Source of the DNA: Terebella lapidaria
Lineage: Eukaryota > Annelida > Polychaeta > Terebellida > Terebellidae
Reading direction: 5' to 3'
Assembly: GCA_949152475.1 (NCBI GenBank)
Contig: OX424555.1
Coordinates: 11,054,868-11,118,867 of the forward strand
Length of the DNA: 64,000 nt
Of the stretch, positions 13,401-28,400 are shown in pieces (the first letter of the stretch is position 1; every line of letters starts with the position of its first letter). The notes beneath the pieces were generated by a model that did no database searches, was not told where the DNA came from, and saw only the letters and a list, made by a program, of their open reading frames with translations. The translations under genes and the position numbers were made by a program.

Positions 13401-16400
13401 AAGAATGAAACACATTTATACCCACTAGAGGAAATATTTTCTACATGCTCATCTTGCATACATATATTTATGGTGGTATTACACCATACATATATAGCTA
13501 ATGATATACAAACATCTTTGCTACATATATATTTACATGTACCTGTATATCCCTGTTTTATTTCATCTCCTCGAAATATCTGTTGTTCTCTTCATTATCA
13601 TGATTATTGGGAAACATTGAACAATTATGTGAATTATTTCAATGTTTGACAAATTTCTCACGTAAAATTGATTGGTCCAAACATACACATATCATGAAAG
13701 GAACATCACACTATCATGGGCAGTCATATTTATTTGAATTTATTGCCTTGAAAGCATTAGTTCTACATAATACATGGTCACAGGCAATGACAAAGGACTG
13801 CCTAGCTTCGTGGTGCTGGTACTAAATTTCTTCATTTACCACCACTCCAAAGCCAACACCTATATCATTTGCAAATAAATTGCTTCCTGTTGTGGTATAA
13901 CTCATCTGTCACTTGCCATCCCTGGACATGTTTATTGGCCATCCCCATCAATGGAAATGATACCTGTGTGCTGCTTCAGCTATCAATATTTCAGCTCTAA
14001 CTTGAACAGTTTAAGAGAAAGAACTGGCAAAGTCCTGCATCACAACACGGTCATAAACAATAGCTTTAATGTCTCGTATATGGCTATATCAAATGGCAGT
14101 GAATTTTTTCTAACGTTAGTGGTATCATAATACATTGAGACATCAACCATAAATCCTTCTCTAACGTCCAGCAAAATTTGATACGCAATACATAAAATGC
14201 GTTGAAAGATTATAGCTGCAAGTACATGATGTATGTCTCAATCAGAATTTGTCATACTTTATCATTCCACATACCCTGGTATAAAGTTTCAAAGCATTTT
14301 TACCCCTTAAAAAATCACCTAATGGCGTTGAATATTTAACTTTGATGCATTGACGTCTTTGTCCGTAGTTCAGACAAAATGAATGAGAAAAATTGTGTAA
14401 CTGCACACATTTACATGTACATTTACACCAAGTTTTAGTAAAGTGTGTCAAATTACGAACACTTTTAGCATTGATGATGATCTGTGGACAAAAAAAACGG
14501 AATGTAATCAGACTTGAAAGTATTGTATGAATATAAGTATTGACAACGCTTTTCGTAGTATATTAGTATAAGTATTGACAACTCTCTCTGTCCCGACTAA
14601 GGAGGTCCTGAGTGGAGCCGAGAACATGCCTCACATGTACCCACACCTCTTTGAGCACCTTCTCTCCTTCACCGAGTACGCGGTCCGAGCCCCAAAGTTC
14701 GGAAAACTGGAGACAAAGACCATCGCAAACTTGAAAGGCAAACAGGTAATGGCAAAGCAAATTACCTGAAACTGTTTATCATATTCATGAAACTGCTAAG
14801 ATTTTTTTTCAATTATTCAATTTTTCATGTGATATACTAGTAATTCTTAAATGACTTGAATTACGTACATGTAATGCTTCTCTTGAAAAAGATAATTGGA
14901 CAGTCAGTAGTTTTCGTATAAAACCACCCTAAAAGTTACTATAATAAGTGGTCACACAATAACTTTGTAGATATTAAAGCTACCAACGTGTCTTATATTA
15001 CAAAGTGGTTTCTTTTCAGGTTCAACATTCTGTAAATTAGCCTTGTATTCGTTCAGCTGCAATTCATTCTAAAAATGTAACATTTAATTTTCACAACTGT
15101 ATAATGACTATGCTTTGCACTCGGGCAGGCGGACTGGGTGGCAATGAACTACGTCCCGTTTGCGGAGGGGGTGATGGAAATAGTTGTGGATCTGTACAAG
15201 GCAACGGCCAAACACCCGGCAGTCATACACAGTCATGTACTACAGAATATCATCAAGGTATGGTGCCAAAAGATTCAAGCAATTGATCCGTCCCTTCTAA
15301 AGCAAATAGTTACTAACGGTCAGTCTATCAAAGCAGTATAGTGGTTTACATCAGAAACCCATGGGAGGGAATATGCCAAAAAATATAAACTGGCTGAATT
15401 TCACAAGACGGTTATGTCCAACAAAGACTGCACTTTTTTCATTACATCGCATACACTAACCCTCTGGGTTATGAGTATCTATTTGAAATTATTTTGGTGT
15501 CTAAACCTAAACAGAGCCTGAGACCAAAAAAGTCAGAATGAGTGTTAAATGCAAATTTCTACTCACCAGGTGGAGCCTCTATAATGTCAGAAATGAAGCT
15601 CTGTATAGTTAAGCTCTTCACTCACTAGGTGGCAGCTCTGTTCCAGCAATCTTACTCTCCATACAATACTCGTGCTCGTGCTGTACTCGTGCTTGCTGAG
15701 ATACCAATAGAATGGTCTTTCCAGCTTCTTGCAATACACAAACCCCAGATATTGTAAGGGAAAACTATATCAGGTCTTTACACCTGTACATCAACAGTGC
15801 TCTCTCACACACAAACTCTGCGCAGTGCAAAGAAAAACTGTATGTGCCTCACCTTTAGAGAACGTATGTGAGCTAGTTTTTAGGTTACCGGACCTTTGGT
15901 CCGATAACCTATTGCCATGGCGTTGCGTCCGGCGTCCGTCGTCCGTCCGTCCGTCCGTCCGTTCACATTTTTATCTTTAAAGTTTATGATGGAATATTTC
16001 TGAAATTTTGCACAAAAATACCTAAAAATATTTCCAGGAAAGGTTTTTTTTAGTTTTCTGATTTTCGCATTTTTTTCAAAATGGCGGCCGTTTTCGTCGA
16101 AAAATGCCTGATTTTGGACTTTGGCGGCCATTTTCTCAAAAACTGTTCAGTAACTTTTTTTCTTTTTGATACACAACACTCCTCATATATACTCCTGTGA
16201 TGTGTATAAGTTTCGTTGCGCTTGAATCGCTCGAAGTGGGCCATTTTGGGCCAAACTCGGCCCAAATGGAACTTTCCCATGTTAAATTCTCCTATGCTTT
16301 ATAATGGGACACATTATGTCTTATATCTCACTTAATATTGAGATTAGAGACTAGGAATCAATTGTGGACATATAGGAAATGATATATGCTGAATATTATC

Positions 16401-19400
16401 GTGACCTTGAATTTGATCTCTGACCTCGGTTTGAAGGTCAGAGCGGCCGTTTTCGTCGAAAAATGGCCAATTTTGGACTTTGACGGTCGTTTTCTCAAAA
16501 TCTGTTCAGTAACTTTTTTTTGTATTGATGCATAACACTCTTCATATGTACCCCTGTGACATGTATAAATTTCGTTGCCCTTGAATCGCTCGAAGTGGGC
16601 CATTTTGGGCCCAAACTCGGCCCAAATGGGACTTTCCCATGATAAATTCTCCTATGCTTTATAATGGGACACATTGAGCCATAATATCTCACTTAATATT
16701 GAGATTAGAGACTAGGAATCAATTGTGGACATATAGGAAATGATATATGCCGAACATTGTCGTGACCTTGAATTTGACCTTTGACCTCGGGTTCAAGGTC
16801 AGAGCACAAAATGGCTAATATCTCGCTTATTATCGACTTTACAGCTTAGGAATCAATTGTGAACATATAGGAAATGATATATGCTGAATATTCTCATGAC
16901 CTTGAATTTGACTTTTGACCTTATTTTCAAGGTCACATGACAAAATGGCTAATATCTCGCTTTTTATCGACTTTACAGCTTAGGAATCAATTGTGAACAT
17001 ATAGGAAATGCTTTATGCTGAATATTCTCGTGACCTTGAATTTGACCTCTGACCTCGGTTTCAAGGTCAGAGCGGCCGTTTTCGTCGAAAAATGGCCAAT
17101 TGTGGACTTTGACGGTCGTTTTCTCAAAATCTGTTCAGTAACTTTTTTTCTTATTAACTGTACATATTTTGCATATTACTGAATATATGTTCTCTTTCCA
17201 GTTCTGATTGCGTTATACCTGACATTGCACATTCTTTCACATATACAATCCTTACCATTCGAAGTTAAGCCTGAGGCGAAGTGTTTGGGGTTCACTTCTT
17301 AATACGTCCCCCGAATGGTTTTGATTGCTATATGTCTATGTGTGTGTAGGTGTCTTTATGTTTCATTTAAGAAAACTTGTATTTCCCCTATTTAACTTCG
17401 TTAATTTCGGTATTATTATGAGAGAAGGCCGCGAGCCTGTGTATCTGTGAAAGATGCACACACAATCCCTTTAGCAGGTGGCACGCATCCACGCGACCGC
17501 AACAAACCGCAGATTGCTTTATGGCCCCATGGCGACAAAGTTAACGAGTTTAAATGCCCTCAAAAGCATGCCTCAGGAGCATGAGCAGACGGTTTGGTGA
17601 TCACTGATCAAGGTTATAAAAGACAGTTAACCGGTTAATCGTTTGGAGATTTAACAGCCGGTTATTCGCGGTTATTAAAAAAATGCTAGCCGTCGGCGGT
17701 TAACCCATTAATCGTGCAGGCCCTATTTATTATTGACTTTACAGCTTAGGAATCAGTTGTGCACCTATGGGGAATGATGTGTACATGCCAAATATTTTGA
17801 TGACCATTAATTCGACCTTCGACCTTATTTTCAAGGTAATGGAACAAAATTGCTATTTTGTTTTACTTGTTATTGAATTTACAGCTTAGCAAACAATGGA
17901 CATATCGGGATTCCAAAATGTTCTATTTTACGTTTGTTTTTGGCATCATCAAAATCTGACTATTGGTGGTAATAAATTGATACTTACTTCATATCACTGA
18001 GTCAGTGTCACTGCTGGCGGACGTTGAATCTGTCCCCGAGGATACCATCAACTCAGTAGCCTTCTGGCTCGTGATTAGGTACTTATGTACTTGTCATATA
18101 TCTATTCCATGGGGTTTGTTTCAGATTTCGAAATTATTTTCATAGGTTGTTGGGCAGTTGTATACTAATTCCATCGGGGGTACAGTAGAAACAACTACAT
18201 TTAACACACTGTCTGCCCCTGATGATGCCAGTGTGTCTTTGGATAAACTATTTGGTCGGGCTTTGTTTCTATTCCAAAATGTTCTATTTTACGATTGTTT
18301 TTGGCATCATCAAAATCTGACTATTGGTGGTAATAGATTGATACTTACATTCATATTACCGAGTCGGTGTCACTGCTGGCGGACGTTGAATCTGTCCCCG
18401 AGGATACCATCAATTCAGTAGCTTTCTGGCTTGTGATTAGGTACTTATGTACTCGTCATATATCTATTCCATGGGGTTTGTTTCAGATTTCTAAATTTTT
18501 TTCATACGTTGTTGGGCAGTTGTATACTAATTCCATCAGGTGTACAGTAGAAACAACTACATTCAACATACTGTCTGCCCCTGATGACGCCAGTGTGTAT
18601 TTGGATAAACTATTTGGTCGGACTTTGTTTATATTCCAAAATGTTCTTCTATTTTACGTTTGTTTTTGGCATCATCAAAATCTGACTATTGGTGGTAATA
18701 GATTGATACTTACATATACATGTTTGCTGGATATTCACATGACTTTGCATTTGACCAGTGACCTTATTTTCAAGGTCACAGGAATATAAAACATATCTTG
18801 TCCGGTAACCTGTCTAAGCCCTTGGGCTAATTTTTTCAATTGTTCATGTGTAAATATGTCAGGTTTTATCATGTTCATTAGTTGATAAAGGAAGAGTTAC
18901 TTGGGGGATTGACTAATAAATTTTTTGTCTTCTTGATATTACCGTCTTTCACCATAGATAATCCGCACTTTTAGGCCGCCAAAACGAGGGAAAACTTACA
19001 GGGTGCGGATTATACATTGAAACATAAAATCTGTATGCTAGCTTCGGTGGCCAAAAAATCGTTTGACAGGCAGTGACACTGGCGCAAGTCGATCGTGCGT
19101 GGACGATAATGGAGGAATCTCGTGTGGTAACTATGTTCACCACATGTTGTTTTACGGTGCAACATAGAAATCTTGTAAATTATTTTTATGATATTTCAGA
19201 TTTATCTGATGTGGTAAAGCTGTTGACAATGAGTTAATGGCAAAAAAAAAATTAGGCCAAGGGCCAAAGATAGGTTACCGGACAATGTTTAATATTTTAG
19301 ATGTTAGCCAGGTCACTGGTTGAATTCAAGGTCGAAAGAATATTCAGCATATATAACATTAAGCATATATCATGTCCACAGTTGATTGCTAAGCTGTAAA

Positions 19401-22400
19401 TTCAATAATCAGAGAGATATTAGCAATTTTGTGCTGTGGCCTTGAAAATGAAGGGGCAAAAGTCAAATTCAAGGTCATCAAAATATTCATTGTATATCAT
19501 TTTCTATATGATGTCCACAATTGATTCCCAAGCCATACAGTCAATAGAGGAGCAAGATATGAGCCAGTTTGTCCTTGGACCTTGGAAATGAGGTCAGAGG
19601 TCAAATTCAAGGTCACGAGTATATTCAGCATATACCATTTCCTATATGTCCACAATTGATTCCTAAGCTGTAAAATCGAAGATATTAGCCATTTTGTCCT
19701 GTGACCTTGAAAATGAGGTCAAAGGTAAAATTCAAGGTCATGACAATAGTCTGCATATATCATTTCCTATATGTTCATAATTGATTGCTAAGCTATAAAG
19801 TCGATAACAAGCGAGATATTAGCCATTTTGTCCTGTGACCTTGAAAATGAGGTCGAAGGTCAAATTCAAGGTCATCAGAATATTCAGCATATATCATTTC
19901 CTATATGTCCACAATTGATTCCTAAGCTGTAGAGTCGATAATAGGCGAGATATAAGCCATTTTGTTCTCTGACCTTGAAACTGAGGTCAGAGGTCAAATT
20001 CAAGGTCACGAGAATATTCAGCATATATCATTTCCTATATGTCCACAATTGATTCCTAAGCTGTGGAGTCCATAATAAGCGAGATATAAGCCATTTTGTG
20101 CTCTGACCTTGAAACTGAGGTCAGAGGTCAAATTCAAGGTCACGAGAATATTCAGCATATATCATTTCCTATGTGTCAACAATTGATTCCTAGTCTCTAA
20201 TCTCAATATTAAGTGAGATATTAGGCATAATGTGTCCCATTATAAAGCATAGGAGAATTTAACATGGGAAAGTCCCATCTGGGCCGAGTTTGGGCCAAAA
20301 TGGCCCACTTCGAGCGATTCAAGTGCAACGAAATTTATAGACATCATAGGAGTACATATGATGAGTGTTATGTATCAAAAAGAAAAAAAGTTACTGAACA
20401 GATTTTGAGAAAATGGCCGCCAAAGTCCAAAATCAGGCATTTTTCGTCGAAAATGGCCGCCATTTTGAAAAAAATGCGAAAATCAAAAAACTAAAAAATA
20501 CCTCCTTCTTAAATTATTTTTTAGTATTTTTGTGCAAAATTTCAGAAAAATTCGCCCGTAAACAAAAAAGATAAAAATGTGGACGACGACGACGACGGAC
20601 GACGACGACAACGACGACGACGACGGACGACGGACGACGGACGCAACGCCATGCCAATAGGTTATCGGACCATAGGTCCGGTAACCTAAAAACACACACA
20701 AACATACTGTAGTTTGAAATATTTTATTTGAGTTCACGTAGTTTAGCGTTGACCATCATACATGATCCGGCTCACAGATAATTGTGACAGTGTTATGTCA
20801 CATGTCAGTCATGTGACAATTCAGAACACAATAACTCGGGTGACTGCACACAAATCGCACAATACATTAAAACAACCAGTAAATATGTGCAATTACATTC
20901 AACAAGTGTAGAGTCAACAAAAATTTTACAGCACATTTCCACAAATGATTCTGTTCATTATATCAAACATCACACCATGTTTACTTCATTTATTCCATGT
21001 TTTGCCACAGTATTGGACACTGTCCAATCATTCGGTCACTCACTCACACAAACATTCCAAAATACTGCAAGAACTATATACAATATCCCTGAGGTGAACT
21101 TGTGTTACCCTGTATACGAACTTGTGAGGTAGCCAGAGAGAGGTGTAATACCACATCCTGTCTGCCCAGCAGGGCAATAAAGCCCTAATACTGCACTACA
21201 CTACATGTATATACACACATTATTACATTACAGTACTTATATACACATGGGGTCAGCCGGTGGCAATTCGCATACAAGATCAAATATTTTTGTTTTCTTA
21301 AAGAAAATACAGAATCAAAATTTCTAAGATGTATTAAAGGCTCTGAACCTATCAGAAGAATTCATTATGAAGCTCAAAACTAACTTGCTTTTACCCAGAT
21401 CCTGCATCACACATGTCAAGCATTACATTGAGTGATTGTTCTCTCATAAAAGTGGCACGTGTGGGCGATGCTCGACATGTGACAGGGCATTATGTGCATG
21501 CACCTTTACAGCCAGCGATACCTGTATACCATAACAGATGTCCAAGCCATTTAATCTAATACGCAAAACGTGTGGACAATAATACAACATGGACTTATTG
21601 CGTAACGTGCTTGAGAGCGGATTGCCCACGGTTGGAGGGCTATTGTGACGGTCAGGTCAGGTATGTGTTGGCATGACACACCTTCAGTCTCTCCACACCG
21701 CGATGGAGCGCAGAAGTCAATAGTAATGTGGACTGATGCTGGCAGACCAAGTCAGGTCTCCTGCTGTGGTCATTACACTGTTTACCATGAGCAGCGGGTC
21801 ATAAATAAACTGACCAATAAATATATGCCTTGCGAATAAATTAATATGAAGCTAGGAAATAAATCTATCAATGGTAAGAGTTATTGACCCATTATATTGA
21901 CTACACCACAATATGATCTATTGTTTGATAAAAATTCTTCAAAAACTCATGTCCGTGAGAATATAAGCATGATTTTTCAGTCACAGTTTGTCATGTCATC
22001 CAGCCGACCCCTATCTACACTACAATGTACAGTCTGTTTCCCCTGGCAATGCGGGCTACGAGTTGTAGAGCATACAGCGGAGTTTCTCTATCTCAGACTT
22101 GAGCAGGGAGACTTCAGTGCGCAGCTGGAGGTTCTCCTGCTCCAGGTAAACGACTCGCATCGCGATCTGTTCCTCCTTCATCCGCCGCTGTTCTCGTGAA
22201 CGTTTGGCCGACTCGTTGTTCTTCTTGCGTTTGTCCCAGTAAGCGTTGTCCTTCATCTCCTCTGGAACGGCGTGCGCACGTTTTTTGGGCGGGACTTTGC
22301 TGGAATGGCTGGGTTTCTGGTCGGTGTGTAGCGGGGAGGTGTTGGCGCTGTCTGGGGACGTGGCGGCGCCACCGGTGGGCGACATGGAGCTGGACACTCG

Positions 22401-25400
22401 GTTCATGCTGAGTTCAGAGGTTGTGGGACCTGAGGAGTGGCTCGGCATGTGGGGTGGCATGCTGTGCATGGCTGGCATGCTCATGTCCGAGGGCATGCCG
22501 TAGGTGTTGTGCTGTTCATGCGGCTGCATGGAAGGAGGCATCGGGTACTGGCTAGCGGGGTTCTCAGGGTCGTTCTTGACCATGCCGCTGGCACCACCGT
22601 TGTGCATGCGGCTGACTCCATGGGAGATGTCCATGAGCTGGGGTTGCTCGTACATGTGGGCGGGAGGGGGGCGCACGGGGAGGTCCATGGTGTCACCACG
22701 GCGACCCTGTGATGACGAGGCGGCCGCGTACGAGCTGAGGTAGGAGCTCTGCTGGTACGGGTTGTAGTACGGCGCGCTGGACGGCAGCGACGCGGACGGA
22801 CGGTTGTATGCCTTGAAGGGTCGGTCTGGATCCTTGGAGTTGAGGTGATCAAAGGGCAGGATGCTGAGCATGGCTGCAGGTGACTCGGAAGTAGACAGCT
22901 TGGTTCAAGATTACCTCCAACACGTGGGCCCTGAACAGACAAAATGAAATTACAGTTAGTCTTTGTCAATTTCAACAGCATGACTTTCGAAAAATGTAAC
23001 ATGAAGTACCAATCTGAAGTTATATCTATTTTCTTGATATACTTGACATGGTAAGGTCAACGCGGAGAAGTTAACTGTTCAATGCCATAACTTTGCAAAA
23101 CCTAGGCTCACCACAAGTAATGTTATGCAACTATTGGAAAGAAATGCAGGCAGCCATGTTGCATCACACCTGGTCATTATTACGAAATGTTCAACTACAA
23201 TTCAATGTTTATATCTACTGTAACTGTGTCATATTCAAGCACTTGTTTATCAGTTCTGAATGAGCTGGATATTTATAAACTAGATCTTTTATCTTGATCA
23301 AGTTATGTATTCATGAAACAACATGTTACATTCACATAAGAATTGCCTGTGCCCTATTATGTTTCAACACTGGTTTCTAAAGATCTTATTCAGACTTATT
23401 TCAGCAACTTTTTTTATCTTTTTTGAAATTTATTTGATCATATAAAATTACTCTACAAGTATATTTTCAATAAATTACATGTATGCCTGTTTCATACTCA
23501 CATTTTTGCTGATAATTTTGGTCCCAAATTCAAGATAAAAATCTCCCAAGCAATTGTCTCTAATTGTGTATGCTCCAATGTTGTGTAATTTTGAGAAAGG
23601 CTACAATGGTCAGTTGCTTGGCCAGTTTGGAGAGGAGTTAGCTGGTCAGAGACCATGTGACCTCTGTCAGCCAATCAGACGGCTGGGTTTTATAAGGGCA
23701 TTTGGCAGAAGAGTCTAGATAGTGTGATAGAAGAATGGCTGGGGGGGGGGGGGGGGGGGGAGGTAGTGATGATGCTTGAAGGTAGACTCTCTGGGGGGGT
23801 ATTGACTTTTAGCAGTGTGTACACATTACTTCTGCTGATATACCTAACCATACATAATACATACAGCTGACTGTTATTACAGCCTTCCATTAGCAATGTT
23901 AAGAGAGGGGGGAAGGGGAGTTTCAATATGTACAGGGTACAGTGTAAAGACATAGCTTCTCCTTGGTACAGCTAGTCTGGGCTTGTTTGATTAATACCAA
24001 TTATCATGATTATTTGGCACAATTAATACTTATATATCAGTCATTTATACACCTGATAAATAAATTATCTGACTTCTTTGAATCTCTAAATTTCTGATCT
24101 AGAATCTACACATAGTCTAATAAAGCTACATTGGATGTAATTTGTTTTGAATGAATGTGCGTCAACTATTACATGTATAATAATGTATATATGATGACAG
24201 TGATCATGATAAAGAAAAAAAAATGTCAGAAACTGAGACATCAAATGTGTGCTTCAAAATTCGGACAATCCAAAAAATATTCTGTTTGGAATAAAGTTTT
24301 GGTACTGCACATGTATGTATGTATGGCTGATGACTCTAAAATTCTATCACAGTTCTATATGCACATACAGGGAGGTGTACACATACACCCTTTGCCCTTA
24401 ATCAAATTTCTGTGTATAAACAATTTATATCAGCAGCATGGAACCTATCAATAGCTATTTGAACAGAACAAAAGCTTGGCCAAACCAGGCTGCTGTGCAT
24501 GTAATGCCTCTACATCCCCCCCCCCCCCTCCAACCCCCACAATGTGATGGTCAGTTGCTCTCACCTATCTGGCCTGTCCCCCTGACCAATCTGTTCCACA
24601 TCAGCCCTCCCCCACCCCCCAGACAGCTGACCAAACCCTGGGAGACCCCCCTTTGCCTGTGTGCTGTAACCTTACACAAGCCTCTGTAACCAAGGGTAAC
24701 TGGCTGGGGGCCACTTGGGCACAGTGTGAGCTCAGCCAGCAGCAGATAATGAGGGGAGATCTCAACAGCCACAAGGGAAAGGGAAAATGTCATGTGTGAT
24801 GGGAAAAACTGTACTGGGGAAGTCAGCTATCAGGCTTATTTAAGGCTGGCTTAGGGGGCTTTTATCTATTTTCAAAACATTTCAGTGAAGACTGTTTTTC
24901 AAGTAGGGCTCTAAGGTCAGATTGTAGAAGATTAAATTCTGTGACATCTGGTTTTGATCCACAATTAATATATCGTGGAAAGGTTTAAAAACCAACCCTA
25001 CATGAACCACATGATTAATCTGTGTGCTACTTTTGTATATATATATATATATCTTAATATAAAATAATCTAATATCATTTAATTAACAGTGAATTTTGTT
25101 TGTTGATTAAAAATGATGTTAGTTTAGTTTATTATAGTGTGTATTCCATTCAATGCCTAATACTTACTAGTCTACAGCATTTGCAGAGTGATTTATGTTG
25201 CAAAGTGCATGTCAATCGTGGTTTCAATTTTAGCTAAAATGAAATAACATGTTGTAATATTCTGGCATCATGTTATAACATATTTATATTGCAAGGACAT
25301 AGGGAAGACACCCAACTGGCTACTTTCATCTGTGTACTTGTATTTATTTTCTACCTGTATATTGTCTATCTGATGGAATTAGAAATAAATTCTTCATATT

Positions 25401-28400
25401 CTTTTCTGGAAATTTGCAACAAAAATACCATAACCAAGAGCTACATGTATATATGTAAAGGCAACATTGTCCAACAATAGGTCAAAACTTCAAACAATTT
25501 GAAAACATGTCTTATTTTGCACTGGTCCAGATTGTTCACAGATAAAATCATGTTTTGTTTGATGACATCTTTGAACAAACATCAATCATATGGACTTTGT
25601 CTATCTAGCAAGAACCATTGTGTTTTACTGTCAGCTGACTTCCCAGAATCAGATAACATCAACACAGGAAAAACATTATTGGGCATGTATTCATGATTTG
25701 TGAATACACCTGTAGATAATATCTCTGGTACTGGCATATTATGAAAAGTGTTTTGTGAAGACCAGCGCAAACAACAAAATTTGGTAAATTTGGTTGTTTA
25801 GTGGTTATATACTAATCAAAGATATTACTGAAATACTTCTAAAAATAGTCTTGATAATGCTGATATAAATTATATTTAGTAGTATATCTACAGTTTTAGT
25901 TCTCAGCTGTAGGGGATAATATAAGGTTTTTTGTCAGAGCTATATTTCAGTTATTTTGTTTACTCTAAATTACTTATATGTACATTGTAGAGGCATTTTG
26001 AATATATTTAAAAAATACAATTTTGAATCCTTCAATCCTTCAACAGCCTGAATAATTGTGTTAGAACAATGTATGTGTCTCTAAAATACTACATGTAGTA
26101 TGCTTCAAATTAACTAAATAGTGCATTACACTAGGAATATTCCAAAATCATTCTCAATTGCAATTATCTACATAATGATACAAATAGATGTACCATATTG
26201 GAAAAACTAGAGAAATATTTTCAAATTTTAATAATATTTCTTATAAATAAGATCTGAATGACCTTAAAAATAGTGAATATTTTTGTCACTACAATTCAGA
26301 TAGTACAAGCTTATTTTGGAGATGGTGGACTTTTTCTGTTATTGAAATAATACCAATTTAAAGTGTAGTAAAAACGGCCATAAACATTAAATGTTGGAGC
26401 TAGGATTGCAATTTACAAAACAAAAATATTGGTCAATCAAAATGAATTAAATGAATGAATACTTACAGATGGGTTTATATCCAGGCAGTATCCTGTGGTT
26501 CAAATCCCACAATATTCCTTTGCTCGGGTTTTGTCTATGATGTTCCAAAATGTTGCGTCAAAGAACAACTTCCAGCATTATTCGATGATATAAATTGTTC
26601 TTTCTGGAGTATTTTACAGCTAAGAAAATCAGCTGGGAAAATTCAAATGCAGTCCTTGCACAAAACGATTTTTGTTTCATATATCCATCAACAGTTACTG
26701 TATTCCTGTAGTTCCATGAATTTCTCTGAAATTTTTGTTGTTGTGAGCACAACTTGTCACATGAATATACAAGTATTACATATCACTGACACTTTTGGTC
26801 ATCAGGCTGAGCTCTAGTGATCAAGTGACTACTGACTTGATATTGCCTGCTTCTTAAATACTTGGAAAAGTTGCAGTGGTCAGTGGAGGGGGGAGGGCAA
26901 GGTGTCAGTGGTCAGCCTGTGGGAGGCCTGGTCAGCCACACTGAGTGAGTGAGGCACAGCTCAGACACAGGTCTCAGCCAATCATCTCCCTCCTCTCACA
27001 GCCCTGGGCCACACAGATCACAGCAGAGTGGCAAATAATTAATTATGCCTATATCCAAGAATAGATAATTGCTGTTTGATGATGAACCAGTTGAAAGTCA
27101 AGGGATGATCTTATCATGATTATTACTGCTTTTTAAAGTGCACTAGTGTGTAATTGCAGTTAGGATCAATAATATTTCAAAAAGGAAAAATATAATATCA
27201 GATTTAATCAATTCATCTGGTCAATATTGTATATGGAGGATTTGAGATATCATCTTTGTCATGTGTAAAGTCTTTATTTTGGGGGAAATTCTCTTATTAT
27301 ATTTGTTTCAAAGCATTGGAGATAAAATCAATTTTACATTCAGTTGTATCTTTTCTTCATTTAAATTGACCATACATGTACATGTAATTAGTTTGTTCTG
27401 AATTTCCAGCTTGTGCATATCAAATCTAAAACATACCCGGGTACACTACATGTTAAAACGTTCAAAAATCTTTAAACATATTGAAAGGTGTTTCAGTAAT
27501 ATGAAAATGAAAATGGTCATTCTATTCATATTGATGTACTGAAATAGGAAGACACAATGTACATAATGAGTTAATGTATTAGTCAAAAATTATATTTTTC
27601 TGTCATAGAAATCATAGAAAGATGATAGAAATAATGAGTAAACGATGGGTACTTGAAAAAATTTTTTTTTTGAAAGCAACACCAAACTAGAAACAAATTA
27701 TCATGGAACACAAAACCATTGCAAAAAAGGAGGGAAATATCAGAGAAGTCTTTATCACAACTCAATGGTGACATTCCATTACATAAATCATGTAGCTAAT
27801 AAAAATTCAAACACATCTTGGTGGAACTTGGTAAGGTACAAGTGATGAGATGTGCCCAAAGATACAAGCCACCTCCCACAAGTAGGCAGTCCCTTGTGGG
27901 GCTGGGGTAGTGATTTAGGTGTTACATTCTAGACAATGAGGTTTCCTTTCTGTGAGGGTCGGCCTGTAATTTAGCCACAGTGCTAAAATCTTTTGTGCAC
28001 TTTGCTGTTTTCCAGCGTAAGAAGGGTAAGAAAACAATAAATTGTGACAATGACCAGCTGAAAAAAAGTTTTTGTTGAAGGTTTTGGGCGGTTTTAAGCT
28101 GCACCTGATTGTTAATGTTTGAAAAAAAATACAGAGGAAACTGTACACCTTTACTTCCCCTGATCACAGTAGCTAAAAGTTACCAGACTTGTGATAATTA
28201 ATGGTAACATAGCCCTAGTTTCTTTTTCATGTATTCTGGGCAATTCTTGTTCTGATTCACCAGATCTGTCTGAGGTTACATTGAAAATACATGACTACAT
28301 AATTTTGTAGGTTTGCCTCACTGGTGTAAAACCAAGGTTTTTGGGCTCAAAATTATTTTAGTTCATGCCATACCCCAATATCCGAATAAACACATGTACA

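Larger units (their letters stand above)
15883..18836 (+). mobile_element. Satellite-bearing hairpin-ended transposon, copy E, interrupted
   Basis: The left end GGTTACCGGACC at 15883 is followed by a CGTCC run and the AAAATGGCGGCC flank. Satellite units occupy 16280-17080, with the flank segment repeated twice among them. The satellite is interrupted from about 17145 to 17723, resumes briefly to 17900, and is interrupted again by the 361-bp repeats at 17910-18715. The terminal GTCCGGTAACC, AGCCC/GGGCT hairpin and T run close it at about 18836. Confidence 0.65.
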
